A DNA stretch of 24,139 nt, from contig DATKDU010000228.1 of assembly GCA_035512595.1 (NCBI GenBank), positions 1 to 24,139 on the forward strand, in the 5' to 3' direction. A program made the position numbers and the translations under genes. This document shows, piece by piece, positions 8,428 through 15,792 of this stretch (its first letter is position 1; each line of letters opens with the position of its first letter). Source of the stretch: DATKDU01 sp035512595 (GTDB lineage Bacteria > Planctomycetota > Planctomycetia > Pirellulales > Pirellulaceae). The notes under the pieces were generated by a model, which was given only the letters and a program-made list of their open reading frames with translations, did no database searches and was not told where the DNA came from.

Positions 8428-8952
8428 CTACGGCTCTTCGTCAACGACAAAACCGGTCTCCAAGAAATCCCCCAGCACCTTCAGGGCGTCTTCGACCGCG
8501 CGGCGCTGTCGCTCCTGACGAGAGATTGCTGCCGCGTATTGCGCCAGGAGGCCGGCGACGTTTTCAGGTGTCCCGTCCGTCTTGCGTAATGCGATCTGAA
8601 AAAAAACGACGCCATCCAGCCGCTTGGGGGCCTTGGGACCCAGGTGCCCTGTCACTGCCAGGGAGATACTGGCTTCCGGTGTGCGCCGCAAAATTTCTTC
8701 CGCCAGGAGCTTCGTCACCTTCTGGCTGACGGGGCCGGGGCGCTTGAGATCTTCCGCAGGAATTCCCAGCCATTGGGCCTTGGTCTCGCTGCGGTAGACG
8801 ACCATTCCGCCGCAGTGGAAGCGCGAAATGCCGGGAATCTGAGTGAGCGCCCCGGAAACAAGCCCGCCGGTGCAGCTTTCCGCAAAGACGACTTTGAATT
8901 GGCGTCGCTTCAGCAGATCGGCGACGCGTTTGGCCTGACGGGAGATAGACAT
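8428..8952 (-). CDS. pncC: CinA C-terminal domain protein, nicotinamide-nucleotide amidohydrolase (PncC-like)
   Basis: This 174-aa protein is a stand-alone CinA C-terminal domain, a family known to deamidate NMN to nicotinate mononucleotide in pyridine-nucleotide recycling. The signature AESCTGG near residue 25 carries the catalytic serine. VVYRSETKAQWLGIP corresponds to the conserved Tyr/Asn...Lys segment, and AVTGHLGP to the family's AVTGxxGP loop. The N-terminal MoCF-like half of full CinA is absent, as in other short PncC proteins. ATG 8952 was chosen because it starts just before the domain; an upstream in-frame GTG (8988) lies inside a palindrome and is less likely. The C-terminus has a charged extension beyond the usual 160-165 aa. 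A 69-aa gene lies upstream on the same strand, with a palindrome between them. Confidence 0.85.
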   Translation of the reverse strand: MSISRQAKRVADLLKRRQFKVVFAESCTGGLVSGALTQIPGISRFHCGGMVVYRSETKAQWLGIPAEDLKRPGPVSQKVTKLLAEEILRRTPEASISLAVTGHLGPKAPKRLDGVVFFQIALRKTDGTPENVAGLLAQYAAAISRQERQRRAVEDALKVLGDFLETGFVVDEEP

Positions 8953-8981
8953 GCCCCGATGGTATCGCGACTTATTGTATT

Positions 8982-9001
8982 TAGGCACACGAGTGTGCCT
9001 A
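8982..9001. repeat. Short palindrome between the 69-aa gene and the CinA-like gene
   Basis: AGGCACAC (8983-8990) and GTGTGCCT (8993-9000) form an 8-bp perfect stem around a 2-nt centre, extended by one T-A pair. No U-tract follows on either strand. It resembles the other short palindromic elements of this window in size and position, lying next to a stop codon, but has a different stem sequence. Confidence 0.55.
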
Positions 9002-9011
9002 CTACATTCCC

Positions 9012-9221
9012 CTAGCGTCCGAGCCCTTTGCGGATGGCAACGGGGGTGAAGTAGTGCCGCATCTGCAGCTCAAGCGTGGCAAACTGCTCCGTCATCCGGT
9101 GGTCAAATTCGCCCCAGGCGCTGGATGAAGTGTCATAGTCGCTGTCGCGGCTGATGAGTTCCCGCACGGCAACTGACGGGTGAACCTGCTCGCTGGGGAG
9201 TGTCGGATGGTGGCGGTTCAT
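9012..9221 (-). CDS. Small protein of unknown function (69 aa)
   Basis: I do not recognise this protein. It is soluble, moderately charged, has no membrane segment and ends in a basic tail. Its middle part includes VAVRELISRDSDYD and EFDHRMTEQFATLELQMRHYF, the latter probably helical. The main support is the ribosome site AGGAGGGA (complement of 9228-9235), about 8 nt before the ATG, the best placed in this part of the window. It may be co-transcribed with the downstream CinA-like gene (59 bp gap), which would place it in the same transcript but does not reveal a function. Confidence 0.6.
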   Translation of the reverse strand: MNRHHPTLPSEQVHPSVAVRELISRDSDYDTSSSAWGEFDHRMTEQFATLELQMRHYFTPVAIRKGLGR

Positions 9222-9715
9222 GGCTCGTCCCTCCTGTGACTGTTCTGGCAGTCGCCCGATGACCAGCCATCAGTGCAACTGACGTGCCTTCCGTGACAGC
9301 ATTCCGAGGAATTGATTGCAATGCCCTATCTGGAAACAGGTTACGGGCCCTAAGTCGTCGTGCCTCCCCCCCTCGCGGCCCCGAAACCGGGGCTTCGTTT
9401 CATCAGGACGATGCGATTCGTCTCAATTTAGAACGGCTGGCAGCCGCCCCATTGATAAGGTCCAGTTTGGGTCATCGCCGATTTTCCCAGTTTTTCCAGA
9501 TTAGCGCGGCCGCGGCAAGTCACACGACGATGGAGGCAAATCCTTCAAGTCCACGCCTCGACCACGGAATCTTGAAGAAAAAGTACCCTGCCCTCCCCAA
9601 TACCGGCAATTTGGCGGCGAACTAGACCCTATGTACGCCGCACTGCGGCGAGTCCTGTTTCCATCCGGAAGTCCATATTCCGGCGTCGTCACTTCTCCCA
9701 AGGGAGGGCCGCACA
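9222..9715. other. 494-bp intergenic region between divergent genes
   Basis: This stretch separates the leftward 69-aa gene from the rightward coiled-coil gene, so it should hold promoters in both directions. I see no convincing -35/-10 pair. Two small dyads are visible: GCCCCG-AAAC-CGGGGC at 9378-9393, followed by TTCGTTT, and CCGGAA-(7 nt)-TTCCGG at 9665-9683, a few dozen bases upstream of the next ribosome site. Open frames across it (9284-9625 on plus, 9501-9716 on minus) lack ribosome sites and protein-like composition. Confidence 0.5.
9665..9683 (+). promoter_or_regulatory. Possible 5' leader hairpin of the coiled-coil gene
   Basis: CCGGAA (9665-9670) can pair with TTCCGG (9678-9683) around a 7-nt loop. 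It lies about 20 nt before the GGGAGGG ribosome site of the gene starting at 9716. A hairpin here could affect mRNA stability or translation. The stem is only 6 bp and could be chance. Confidence 0.25.
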
Positions 9716-10519
9716 ATGCTCAAGAAAGGTTTGCTTATCGGAGGTGCCCTCGTGCTGCTTCTAGGCCTGTTTTTCGGCCGGGATGCCATGAGTTACACCA
9801 AGACCTCGCTCGGCTGGGTCCAACAGTCGGTTCGCGAGGCGGTGCCCGTTGAATTCGAGATCAATCGGGCCAACCAGATGATTCGCGATCTCGACCCTGA
9901 AATTCACCGGAACATGCACCTGATCGCCAAAGAAGAGGTGGATGTGAAGGGTCTTCGCGACCAGTTGGCGGAAGGCGAGAAGCAGTTGGCCAAGAACAAG
10001 GCCGACATCGAGAAGCTGACGGGCGATCTGCAGCGCGGCGACAGCACGTTCGTCTACTGCGGAAAGAACTACACCGCCAGGCAGGTCGAGCATGACCTGA
10101 CCCGCCGTTTCGAGAGCTTCAAGGTCAAAGAAGCAACGCTGAGCAAGCTGCGTCAAATCCTGGCGGCTCGCGAGAACGGCTTGGTGGCCGGCCGCGAAAA
10201 GCTCAAGGAAATGCAGGCGGCCAAGAGCAAGCTCGAAATCGACGTCGCCAACCTGGAAGCGCGGCTGGAGATGGTGAAGGTCGCTCAATCGACGAGCGAG
10301 TTCAACTTCGACGACAGCCAGCTTTCCCGGACAAAGGACCTGGTCAAGGACATCAGCGCCCGAATCGACGTGGCGGAGAAGCTCGTCAATGCCGAGACGA
10401 CCTACCCCGGTCAGATCGACCTGGAAGAAGCCCCGGCCAGCGACATTACCGAGCAGATCACGAACTACTTCCAGGAATCGAAGGACAGCGATGACAGCGT
10501 CGCCGTGAAGCTCGAGTAG
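9716..10519 (+). CDS. Membrane-anchored coiled-coil protein of unknown function
   Basis: This 267-aa protein begins MLKKGLLIGGALVLLLGLFFG, a single N-terminal membrane helix with Lys on the cytoplasmic side, so the rest is probably periplasmic. Residues about 45-230 are long charged helices with heptad-like spacing (for example LRDQLAEGEKQLAKNKADIE and LEIDVANLEARLEMVKVAQ), a typical coiled coil, with a short strand-like break containing FVYCGKNYT near residue 113. The tail is acidic. The start is well supported: GGGAGGG lies about 8 nt upstream. Shape and neighbours recall envelope-stress coiled-coil proteins, but no PspA signature is present, so I leave the function open. It heads a run of seven rightward genes. 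Confidence 0.8.
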   Translation: MLKKGLLIGGALVLLLGLFFGRDAMSYTKTSLGWVQQSVREAVPVEFEINRANQMIRDLDPEIHRNMHLIAKEEVDVKGLRDQLAEGEKQLAKNKADIEKLTGDLQRGDSTFVYCGKNYTARQVEHDLTRRFESFKVKEATLSKLRQILAARENGLVAGREKLKEMQAAKSKLEIDVANLEARLEMVKVAQSTSEFNFDDSQLSRTKDLVKDISARIDVAEKLVNAETTYPGQIDLEEAPASDITEQITNYFQESKDSDDSVAVKLE

Positions 10520-10524
10520 TAACT

Positions 10525-10545
10525 GTCCCCGGAATTTTCGGGGAC
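10525..10545 (+). terminator. Hairpin just after the coiled-coil gene
   Basis: GTCCCCG (10525-10531) and CGGGGAC (10539-10545) form a perfect 7-bp stem with loop GAATTTT, 6 bp after the TAG stop. No U-run follows, so termination would be weak or factor-assisted; a 3'-end stabiliser is equally possible. Confidence 0.45.
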
Positions 10546-10583
10546 GCTGATGGATTCGGGACATTTCAAGTGACACGCCCGCC

Positions 10584-10613
10584 TCGGGGGCTTGGATTCG
10601 TCCAAGCCCCCGG
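10584..10613 (+). terminator. Long GC-rich hairpin with TTCG loop
   Basis: GGGGGCTTGGA (10586-10596) and TCCAAGCCCCC (10601-10611) form an 11-bp perfect stem capped by TTCG. A C-G pair and a T-G wobble extend it. It is the second hairpin in tandem after the coiled-coil gene and lies 57 bp before the next start. It lacks a U-tract, so it may be a partial terminator or an RNA-processing/stability element within the transcript. Confidence 0.5.
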
Positions 10614-10669
10614 CGGCGTATCCACCCTCTGTCGGTGTCTTTTGAAACTGGCTCACGGGGAGCAATCTC

Positions 10670-10939
10670 ATGCGCGACGAAGAAGCAATCGTGGCCATTT
10701 CGGCAATTCTGCTCATTTTTGGGATGCCGATCGTTTGGTTGGTGCTGCACTACTGCCATGCCACCGCGAAGGTCTTCTTCGAGACCCGGCTGAAGCGGGA
10801 TATGGTGGCCCGCGGCTTTTCCGCGCAAGAGATCGTCCAAGTGGTCCACTGTCGCCCGGCGAAAAAGGGGGACGTCTACCAGGCCCACGGCATTCCCCCT
10901 GCCAAGCCCATTCGGCAGCCGGAGCTGCAATCGAACTGA
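10670..10939 (+). CDS. Small single-pass membrane protein
   Basis: This 89-aa protein has an acidic N-terminus (MRDEEA), one hydrophobic helix (about residues 8-29, VAISAILLIFGMPIVWLVLHY) and a basic, probably cytoplasmic or interfacial tail. The tail includes a helix FFETRLKRDMVARGFSAQEIVQVV and a Pro-rich end. An acceptable ribosome site (GGGGAG) lies 8-9 nt upstream. The 'RGFSAQEIVQVV' helix looks like a short protein-interaction or DNA-binding-like helix, but no family can be named. It lies between the coiled-coil and FHA genes on the same strand. Confidence 0.7.
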   Translation: MRDEEAIVAISAILLIFGMPIVWLVLHYCHATAKVFFETRLKRDMVARGFSAQEIVQVVHCRPAKKGDVYQAHGIPPAKPIRQPELQSN

Positions 10940-11014
10940 ACGTCGCAAAATCTCGTCGATGCGTAGTGCCATTCCAAAGGATTCCTTTCACGCAGTGCGC
11001 AGGTTAAAACGGCA

Positions 11015-12442
11015 GTGGCCAAGCTCCTGACTCCCTGGTTTCTCGAGGCCTCGCCGATGTTCCAGCCGTGGCGATTCAAGCTCAAGGAGGCGGAAACGGC
11101 CGCCGAGCAGGGACGCCTGGCCGACGCGGCCAAGATCCTCACCACGGGCGATATGCCGACGTATCTTCCCGCCCAGCAACTGCTGAGCGACGTGGCTGGA
11201 AAGATGGCCCAGCGGGCTGCGGAGACGGCCAAGGGGGGGGACTTCGAAGCGGCCTGGAAGGAACTAGCGGAAGCCAAACGCCTGACTGGGCAAACGGCGA
11301 CCTTCACCCTGGCCCAGCAAAAAGTGGCCGAAGCCGCCCTGGGACAGGTCGTTCTGCTGCTCAAAGCGGGGGACTACGAAGGAAGCCTCGTTTATCTCGA
11401 CCGATTGAGCCGCCGCGATCTTCCGGCGGCATCGACGGCCCGCATGCGGGAAGTCATCCGCCGGTTGGATTCGGCTCGCAAGCTGGCCAGCCGCGGCAAA
11501 TTCGGCGAAGCCGATGAGCAGCTCTCGGCCGCTTTGGCCCTCCGCCGCGATCTGGAATTCATCGAGACGCAGCGCGAGCAGGTTCGCTTTCGCGGCGAGC
11601 GCAGCCGGCAGTTGCAGGAGGCGCTCCACCGCGCTTTGGCGACCCCCGACTACAGCGAAGCCCTTAAGCTGGCCGATCAGTTGCTGGAGCTGGCTCCCGA
11701 AAACCGCGTCGCCCGCGATGCGCGACGCCGGGCTTGGGCTCAGGTCGGAGCCAAGGTTGGCGAATCGCACAACCTGAGTGAAACGCAGCATTGGCCAGCA
11801 GCAATCGCCAGCGGGAAAGCGGCCACAGAACAGCCGCACGATGAAAAACGTCGCCAACCCCGGTTCATGCTCTGGATCGATGCCGTCGGCGGCTATCTCG
11901 TCTGCTTGAACAGCCAGGTTGTGATTGGCCAGGCGCATCCCGGAACGCGGGTGGAAGTGCCCCTCCAGGCTGACATTTCGCGGCGGCACGCGATGATTCG
12001 CCGCGAGGGAGAAGGCTATGTCGTCCAGCCCCTTGGCGGAAGCGTCAAGATCGACGGCAAGCCGATCGATGGCCCGGCACTCCTCTCCGACGGCGATGAA
12101 CTGGAACTCGGCGATGGCGTGCGGCTGCGATTCCGGCGGCCGCACGTCCTCAGCTCGTCCGCTCGCCTGGACATTCTCAGCCGCCATCGGACGCAGCCGT
12201 TTGTCGATGGCGTGATCCTGATGGCCGAATCGTGTGTCCTCGGCCCCAAGTGGCAGAACCATGTCGTCTGCCGCGACTGGACCGGGGATGTCGTCCTCTA
12301 TCGGAACGACGACAAGTTGTTTTGCCGGGCGATGGAGTCGCTGGAGATTGACGGGAAGCTGCACGACGGCCGCGGAAAGCTGGGCCCTAATTCGCGGGTC
12401 GTGGGGAGCGATTTCTCGCTGAGCCTGGAGCTTTTGAGCTAG
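11015..12442 (+). CDS. FHA-domain protein with N-terminal TPR-like helical repeats
   Basis: This 475-aa protein has an N-terminal half of paired helices with small-residue spacing typical of TPR-like repeats (AEQGRLADAAKIL, AKGGDFEAAWKELAEAKRL, ALATPDYSEALKLADQLLELAPENRVA). From about residue 290 it carries an FHA domain with the core ISRRHAMI (Ser322, His325) and LSDGDELELGD, which bind phosphothreonine in this family. A second FHA-like fold (about 390-475) has the strand pattern, but the Ser-x-x-His core is replaced by NHVVCRDWTGDVVLY, so it may not bind phosphopeptide. The gene directly precedes a Ser/Thr kinase, suggesting the kinase or its substrate is the partner. The start is GTG 11015; ATG 11057, with GAGG 8 nt upstream, is a serious alternative. 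Confidence 0.85.
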   Translation: MAKLLTPWFLEASPMFQPWRFKLKEAETAAEQGRLADAAKILTTGDMPTYLPAQQLLSDVAGKMAQRAAETAKGGDFEAAWKELAEAKRLTGQTATFTLAQQKVAEAALGQVVLLLKAGDYEGSLVYLDRLSRRDLPAASTARMREVIRRLDSARKLASRGKFGEADEQLSAALALRRDLEFIETQREQVRFRGERSRQLQEALHRALATPDYSEALKLADQLLELAPENRVARDARRRAWAQVGAKVGESHNLSETQHWPAAIASGKAATEQPHDEKRRQPRFMLWIDAVGGYLVCLNSQVVIGQAHPGTRVEVPLQADISRRHAMIRREGEGYVVQPLGGSVKIDGKPIDGPALLSDGDELELGDGVRLRFRRPHVLSSSARLDILSRHRTQPFVDGVILMAESCVLGPKWQNHVVCRDWTGDVVLYRNDDKLFCRAMESLEIDGKLHDGRGKLGPNSRVVGSDFSLSLELLS

Positions 12443-12460
12443 CAAAGGGTGAAACCGACG

Positions 12461-12515
12461 TAGCCAAATTCGTAAGAATTCGGATGAGGCGACCGACGCC
12501 TTACGACATCGGCTA
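12461..12515. repeat. Head-to-head doublet of GTAA-loop hairpins
   Basis: Unit A (12461-12483, plus) reads TAGCC, a stem AATTC-GTAA-GAATT, then CGG. Unit B (12493-12515, minus) reads TAGCC, GATGTC-GTAA-GGCGTC, then GG. Outer bases ACGTAGCC and GGCTACGT also pair with each other. The loop GTAA and the flank TAGCC are kept while stem bases differ yet still pair, including G-U pairs. A related doublet lies at 15688-15735. It sits 19 bp after the FHA gene stop. Confidence 0.7.
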
Positions 12516-12703
12516 CGTAAAAACATCGACGGGGAGGCTTAGGGGCGTGTAGAATCACCTGAAAGTAGGGATTTTTCGAAAAAGGAGCCGCTAAGCGGGC
12601 TCTTGGAAACGTACTGGCCAGTTCCAGGAAGCCAGCCAAGATTGGCCGGGCTTGGGCGAACACCCTGTTAGCGCAGTCCCATTCTGCGCTGGTGGACAAA
12701 CCG

Positions 12704-14764
12704 ATGAGCGAACCTCTCGCTACCATAGACCTTATCGATCGCGCCAGCGAGGATGCGACGCAGGCCGCTCCCCTTCCGGCCCAGCGAGGCGGCGCTATGA
12801 AGTTTCAATATGCCACCGGCTCCACCCCCTTGGAGGGGTACACCATCAAACGCGGCATTGGCCGCGGCGGATTCGGTGAGGTCTACTTCGCCACCAGCGA
12901 TGCCGGCAAGGAACTGGCGCTCAAACACATTGAGCGGAACATGGAGGTCGAGCTCCGCGGCGTGAAGCAGTGCCTCAACCTCAAGCATCCCAACCTGATC
13001 GACCTGTACGACATCCGCAACGACGACCAGGGAGAAGCCTGGGTCGTGATGGAGTACGTCGCCGGTTACAGCCTCAAGGATGCCCTCGACCGCAATCCCA
13101 GCGGACTGCCCCACGAAGAAGTCGATCAGTGGTTCCGCGGCATTGCCGCCGGCGTGCAATACCTGCACGACCACGGCATCGTTCACCGCGACCTCAAGCC
13201 GGGGAACATCTTCGACGACGGCGGGATCGTGAAGATCGGCGACTACGGCCTGTCGAAGTTCATTTCGTGCAGCCGCCGCAGCGGCCAAACCGAAAGCGTC
13301 GGCACGTTCCACTATATGGCGCCGGAGATCGGCAAGGGAATCTACGGCAAAGAGATCGACACCTACGCGCTGGGCATCGTGCTCTACGAGATGCTTACCG
13401 GCTGCGTCCCCTTCGAGGGGGAAAGCAGCCAGGAGATCATCATGAAGCACCTGACGGCAGACCCCGATCTGTCGCAGGTGCCGCAGCCCTATCGCAGCAT
13501 CATCCAGAAGGCGATGCAGAAGGACCCGGAACAGCGGTTCCGGACCGTCAGCGAGATGGTGGCCATGCTGGACAGGGCGAAAGCAGGCAAGCACATGACA
13601 GGGCCGCAGGCCTCGCACCTTGCCGGTGTCGCGCCGCCGGTGCGCATGCCCCCTGCGGCGAAGCCCGCGCCGCGGCCGGAAGAGCCGTTCTACATCGGCG
13701 ACGAGATGGAGGGGATTTCGTTCGGACCGGTCAAGGAGGTTCCCGCGAAAGAAAAAGCGAAGGGCCAACGCGCCGTTCCCGGCAGCTTTGCCGCACTCGC
13801 TGCCGCTCCCCGCGCGGAAGAACCAATCGCAGCTTCGGCCAAGAAGGCAGTCGGCTCGTTTGCCAACTGGTGGACCCACGGTCCGGGCGGCACGCCGCTG
13901 AAGATCGCGCTCCTCATCGGCGCAGCGTTCACGGCGATCTTTGCCGGCCCGTACCTGCTGCCGATCGTGGCCGTCCTGGCGGCGGTCTATGTCGTCTACC
14001 TGGGAATCTGGCTGCTGGCCCAAGCCAGCGGCACAAGAACCGGCGAGCAAGCCGCCAACCAGCCGCGCGGCCGCAGCACCATCCCGCGGCACGTCTCGTG
14101 GGAAAACGAATACCGCGGCGTGATGCGGATGAAGACTGCCGGCGATCGGGTCGGCGAGTTGGCCGGGTCGATGCTGGCCGCCGCCTTCATCAGCGGCATT
14201 GTCACCGTCCTGGCAGTCATGCTCGGTCAGGAAGCGATTGACAACGGCGGTCACCCCCTCAGCGGCGCTGCGTGGCTGTGGTCGGCGACGACGCTGGGAA
14301 GCTGGCTCGTGCTGGGGGCGGGCAAGCTGTGGGAGCCGCGGCAAGGGGAGATGGTCAAACGCCGCTTCGTGCAGCTTGTGATGGGGCTGGCGCTGGGCAG
14401 CGTCCTGTTTCTGTCACAGCAGTATTTGCTGGCTAGCGTCGCGCCCGATTGGCGGGCGACGGCTTATCCGGCGTATTTTGCCGCCGTGTTCGCCACAATC
14501 GGCTGGTGGAAGCAGACCGATCCGCTGCGCGAAAGCCGCTTGCGGGTCTTTGCCGTCATCGCCGCCGCGATCGTGGCGGGGTTGTGGCTTTTGCCAGGTG
14601 TTGGCCTGGAGTTGATGGAAGAACCGTTCGATGCGGGGCGTTTTCCCTGGCCGTTTGTCGTCCCGGCCATGATTTCGCTGGTGGTTCAATTGTCCGCACC
14701 CTGGATGAGTCCCCAGGAGCGGGCCGATATTCGTCAAAGAGTGTTGCAAGGGGGACGCGTGTAG
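12704..14764 (+). CDS. Serine/threonine protein kinase with multi-pass membrane C-terminus
   Basis: This 686-aa protein has a Hanks-type kinase domain at about residues 46-290. It shows the glycine loop GRGGFGEV (53-60), ATP lysine in LALK (K74), catalytic loop HRDLKPGN (D163), magnesium loop D180-Y181-G182 (DYG in place of the usual DFG) and APE (206-208). A Pro/Ala linker (about 295-385) follows, then about seven hydrophobic helices to the C-terminus, so the kinase faces the cytoplasm and is membrane-tethered. It probably phosphorylates Ser/Thr on partners such as the FHA protein upstream. Start choice is open: ATG 12704 (used), GTG 12692, or ATG 12797 with GAGG 7 nt upstream, where MKFQYATGSTPLEGY begins the conserved part. 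Confidence 0.92.
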   Translation: MSEPLATIDLIDRASEDATQAAPLPAQRGGAMKFQYATGSTPLEGYTIKRGIGRGGFGEVYFATSDAGKELALKHIERNMEVELRGVKQCLNLKHPNLIDLYDIRNDDQGEAWVVMEYVAGYSLKDALDRNPSGLPHEEVDQWFRGIAAGVQYLHDHGIVHRDLKPGNIFDDGGIVKIGDYGLSKFISCSRRSGQTESVGTFHYMAPEIGKGIYGKEIDTYALGIVLYEMLTGCVPFEGESSQEIIMKHLTADPDLSQVPQPYRSIIQKAMQKDPEQRFRTVSEMVAMLDRAKAGKHMTGPQASHLAGVAPPVRMPPAAKPAPRPEEPFYIGDEMEGISFGPVKEVPAKEKAKGQRAVPGSFAALAAAPRAEEPIAASAKKAVGSFANWWTHGPGGTPLKIALLIGAAFTAIFAGPYLLPIVAVLAAVYVVYLGIWLLAQASGTRTGEQAANQPRGRSTIPRHVSWENEYRGVMRMKTAGDRVGELAGSMLAAAFISGIVTVLAVMLGQEAIDNGGHPLSGAAWLWSATTLGSWLVLGAGKLWEPRQGEMVKRRFVQLVMGLALGSVLFLSQQYLLASVAPDWRATAYPAYFAAVFATIGWWKQTDPLRESRLRVFAVIAAAIVAGLWLLPGVGLELMEEPFDAGRFPWPFVVPAMISLVVQLSAPWMSPQERADIRQRVLQGGRV

Positions 14765-14787
14765 TGGGATTTGCACGAGGTGATGCG

Positions 14788-15690
14788 ATGTTGATTTCAA
14801 GTTTGCTGATTTTCGCCACGCTTACGGCAAGTGCCCTGGTGGCCGCCTGGCCGCTGGTGTTCTCGCGGATGCTTCGCCCTGCCATGCAGGGAACGTGCGG
14901 CATGCTGTGCGTGCTGGGGGGCGCAGGTGGTTTCTTTGCGCTGGCCAGTGGCCTGACAGGCGGAATCGTCGGCAATGTGGCGCTTGCTGCCGAGTCCGAT
15001 GCGGCGGCGGAAACTGAATCGGCCTCCTTTGCTTCTGCGAAAGGGGAACCGGCCGCGACATCACCCGCTGTTTCGAGCACCGATTCGCATTCGACCTCGC
15101 TCAACTCGCTTCCGCTAGACCTGTCCGAGGATGTCGTGATCCCGCCAGGACGCCCTTCGTGGGTCGAAGCGAATGCAGTCCGCGAGGGATCCGTTCACAG
15201 CACGGCCGTGTGCTCCGGTCCCTTCAAGCGGGACAGCGATGCGCGGCGCGCGCTCGATGAGCAACTGGAAAGGGAAACAGCCGCCTACATCGCCGAGACG
15301 CTGGGGAGCAAGCTGGCTCCGCGGTTCATTCGGTACGACGCCAGTGCGATTCGCACCCAGCTCGTGAAGGGGAATACCTATCACGAGACGATTGAGTCGC
15401 CGACCGTGGGCTCGATGGAGCAATACCACGCGCTCCTCGAGTTTCCGCAGGGCTTTCAGGACCGCATTCGACACGATTGGGAACAAGTCATCGCCAAGTG
15501 GCGTCTGGCTCAATTGGGCCTCGTCGCCAGCGGCGCCATCCTGCTGCTGGGAACCGTATTCGGATACTTCCGCGTCGATAATGCGACGCGCGGCTACTAC
15601 ACGGGACGCTTGCAGTTCCTTTCGGCCGCGGCAATACTAGCAATTGTCGGTGCCGGCGTTGTACTTGGGCGGTGGATTCATTGGCTGTAG
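14788..15690 (+). CDS. Membrane protein of unknown function, coupled to the kinase gene
   Basis: This 300-aa protein has an N-terminal hydrophobic region with two helices (LISSLLIFATLTASALVAAWPLVF and MLCVLGGAGGFFALASGLTGG). A Ser/Ala-rich linker and a charged domain (about residues 115-245) follow. The domain includes PSWVEANAVREGSVHSTAVCSGPF and ALDEQLERETAAYIAETLG, and two C-terminal membrane helices (about 250-300) close the protein. The extracytoplasmic-type middle domain might sense or bind something, but I recognise no family. ATG 14788 has GAGG 7 nt upstream. A GTG at 14764 overlaps the kinase TAG (TAGTG) and has its own AAGGGGG site, which would make the genes translationally coupled. 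The TAG stop is the first triplet of the repeat doublet at 15688. Confidence 0.78.
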   Translation: MLISSLLIFATLTASALVAAWPLVFSRMLRPAMQGTCGMLCVLGGAGGFFALASGLTGGIVGNVALAAESDAAAETESASFASAKGEPAATSPAVSSTDSHSTSLNSLPLDLSEDVVIPPGRPSWVEANAVREGSVHSTAVCSGPFKRDSDARRALDEQLERETAAYIAETLGSKLAPRFIRYDASAIRTQLVKGNTYHETIESPTVGSMEQYHALLEFPQGFQDRIRHDWEQVIAKWRLAQLGLVASGAILLLGTVFGYFRVDNATRGYYTGRLQFLSAAAILAIVGAGVVLGRWIHWL

Positions 15691-15735
15691 CGGAACTCAT
15701 AATAGTTCCGGTCCAAACTCTTACGAGTTCGGCTA
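15688..15735. repeat. Second doublet of the GTAA-loop hairpin family
   Basis: Unit A (15688-15710, plus) reads TAGC then CGGAACT-(CATAAT)-AGTTCCG, a 7-bp stem. Unit B (15713-15735, minus) reads TAGCCG, AACTC-GTAA-GAGTT, then TGG. Both share the layout of the doublet at 12461-12515: TAGC(C) flank, short stem and a GTAA or ATAA loop. The first three bases of unit A are the stop codon of the preceding gene. Confidence 0.68.
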
Positions 15736-15792
15736 TGGCAAATTCCCCGCCAGCGGCACGCGACGTTCATGCCGCTTTCGCTTGCCGCCGCC

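Noticed and set aside
9284..9625. 113-codon plus-strand open frame upstream of the coiled-coil gene
   Set aside because: It has no ribosome site, its composition is not protein-like, and it crosses hairpin-forming sequence in a region that should hold promoters.
12668..14344. Minus-strand open frame (558 codons) opposite the kinase
   Set aside because: The kinase motifs on the plus strand are complete; the antisense frame has no support.
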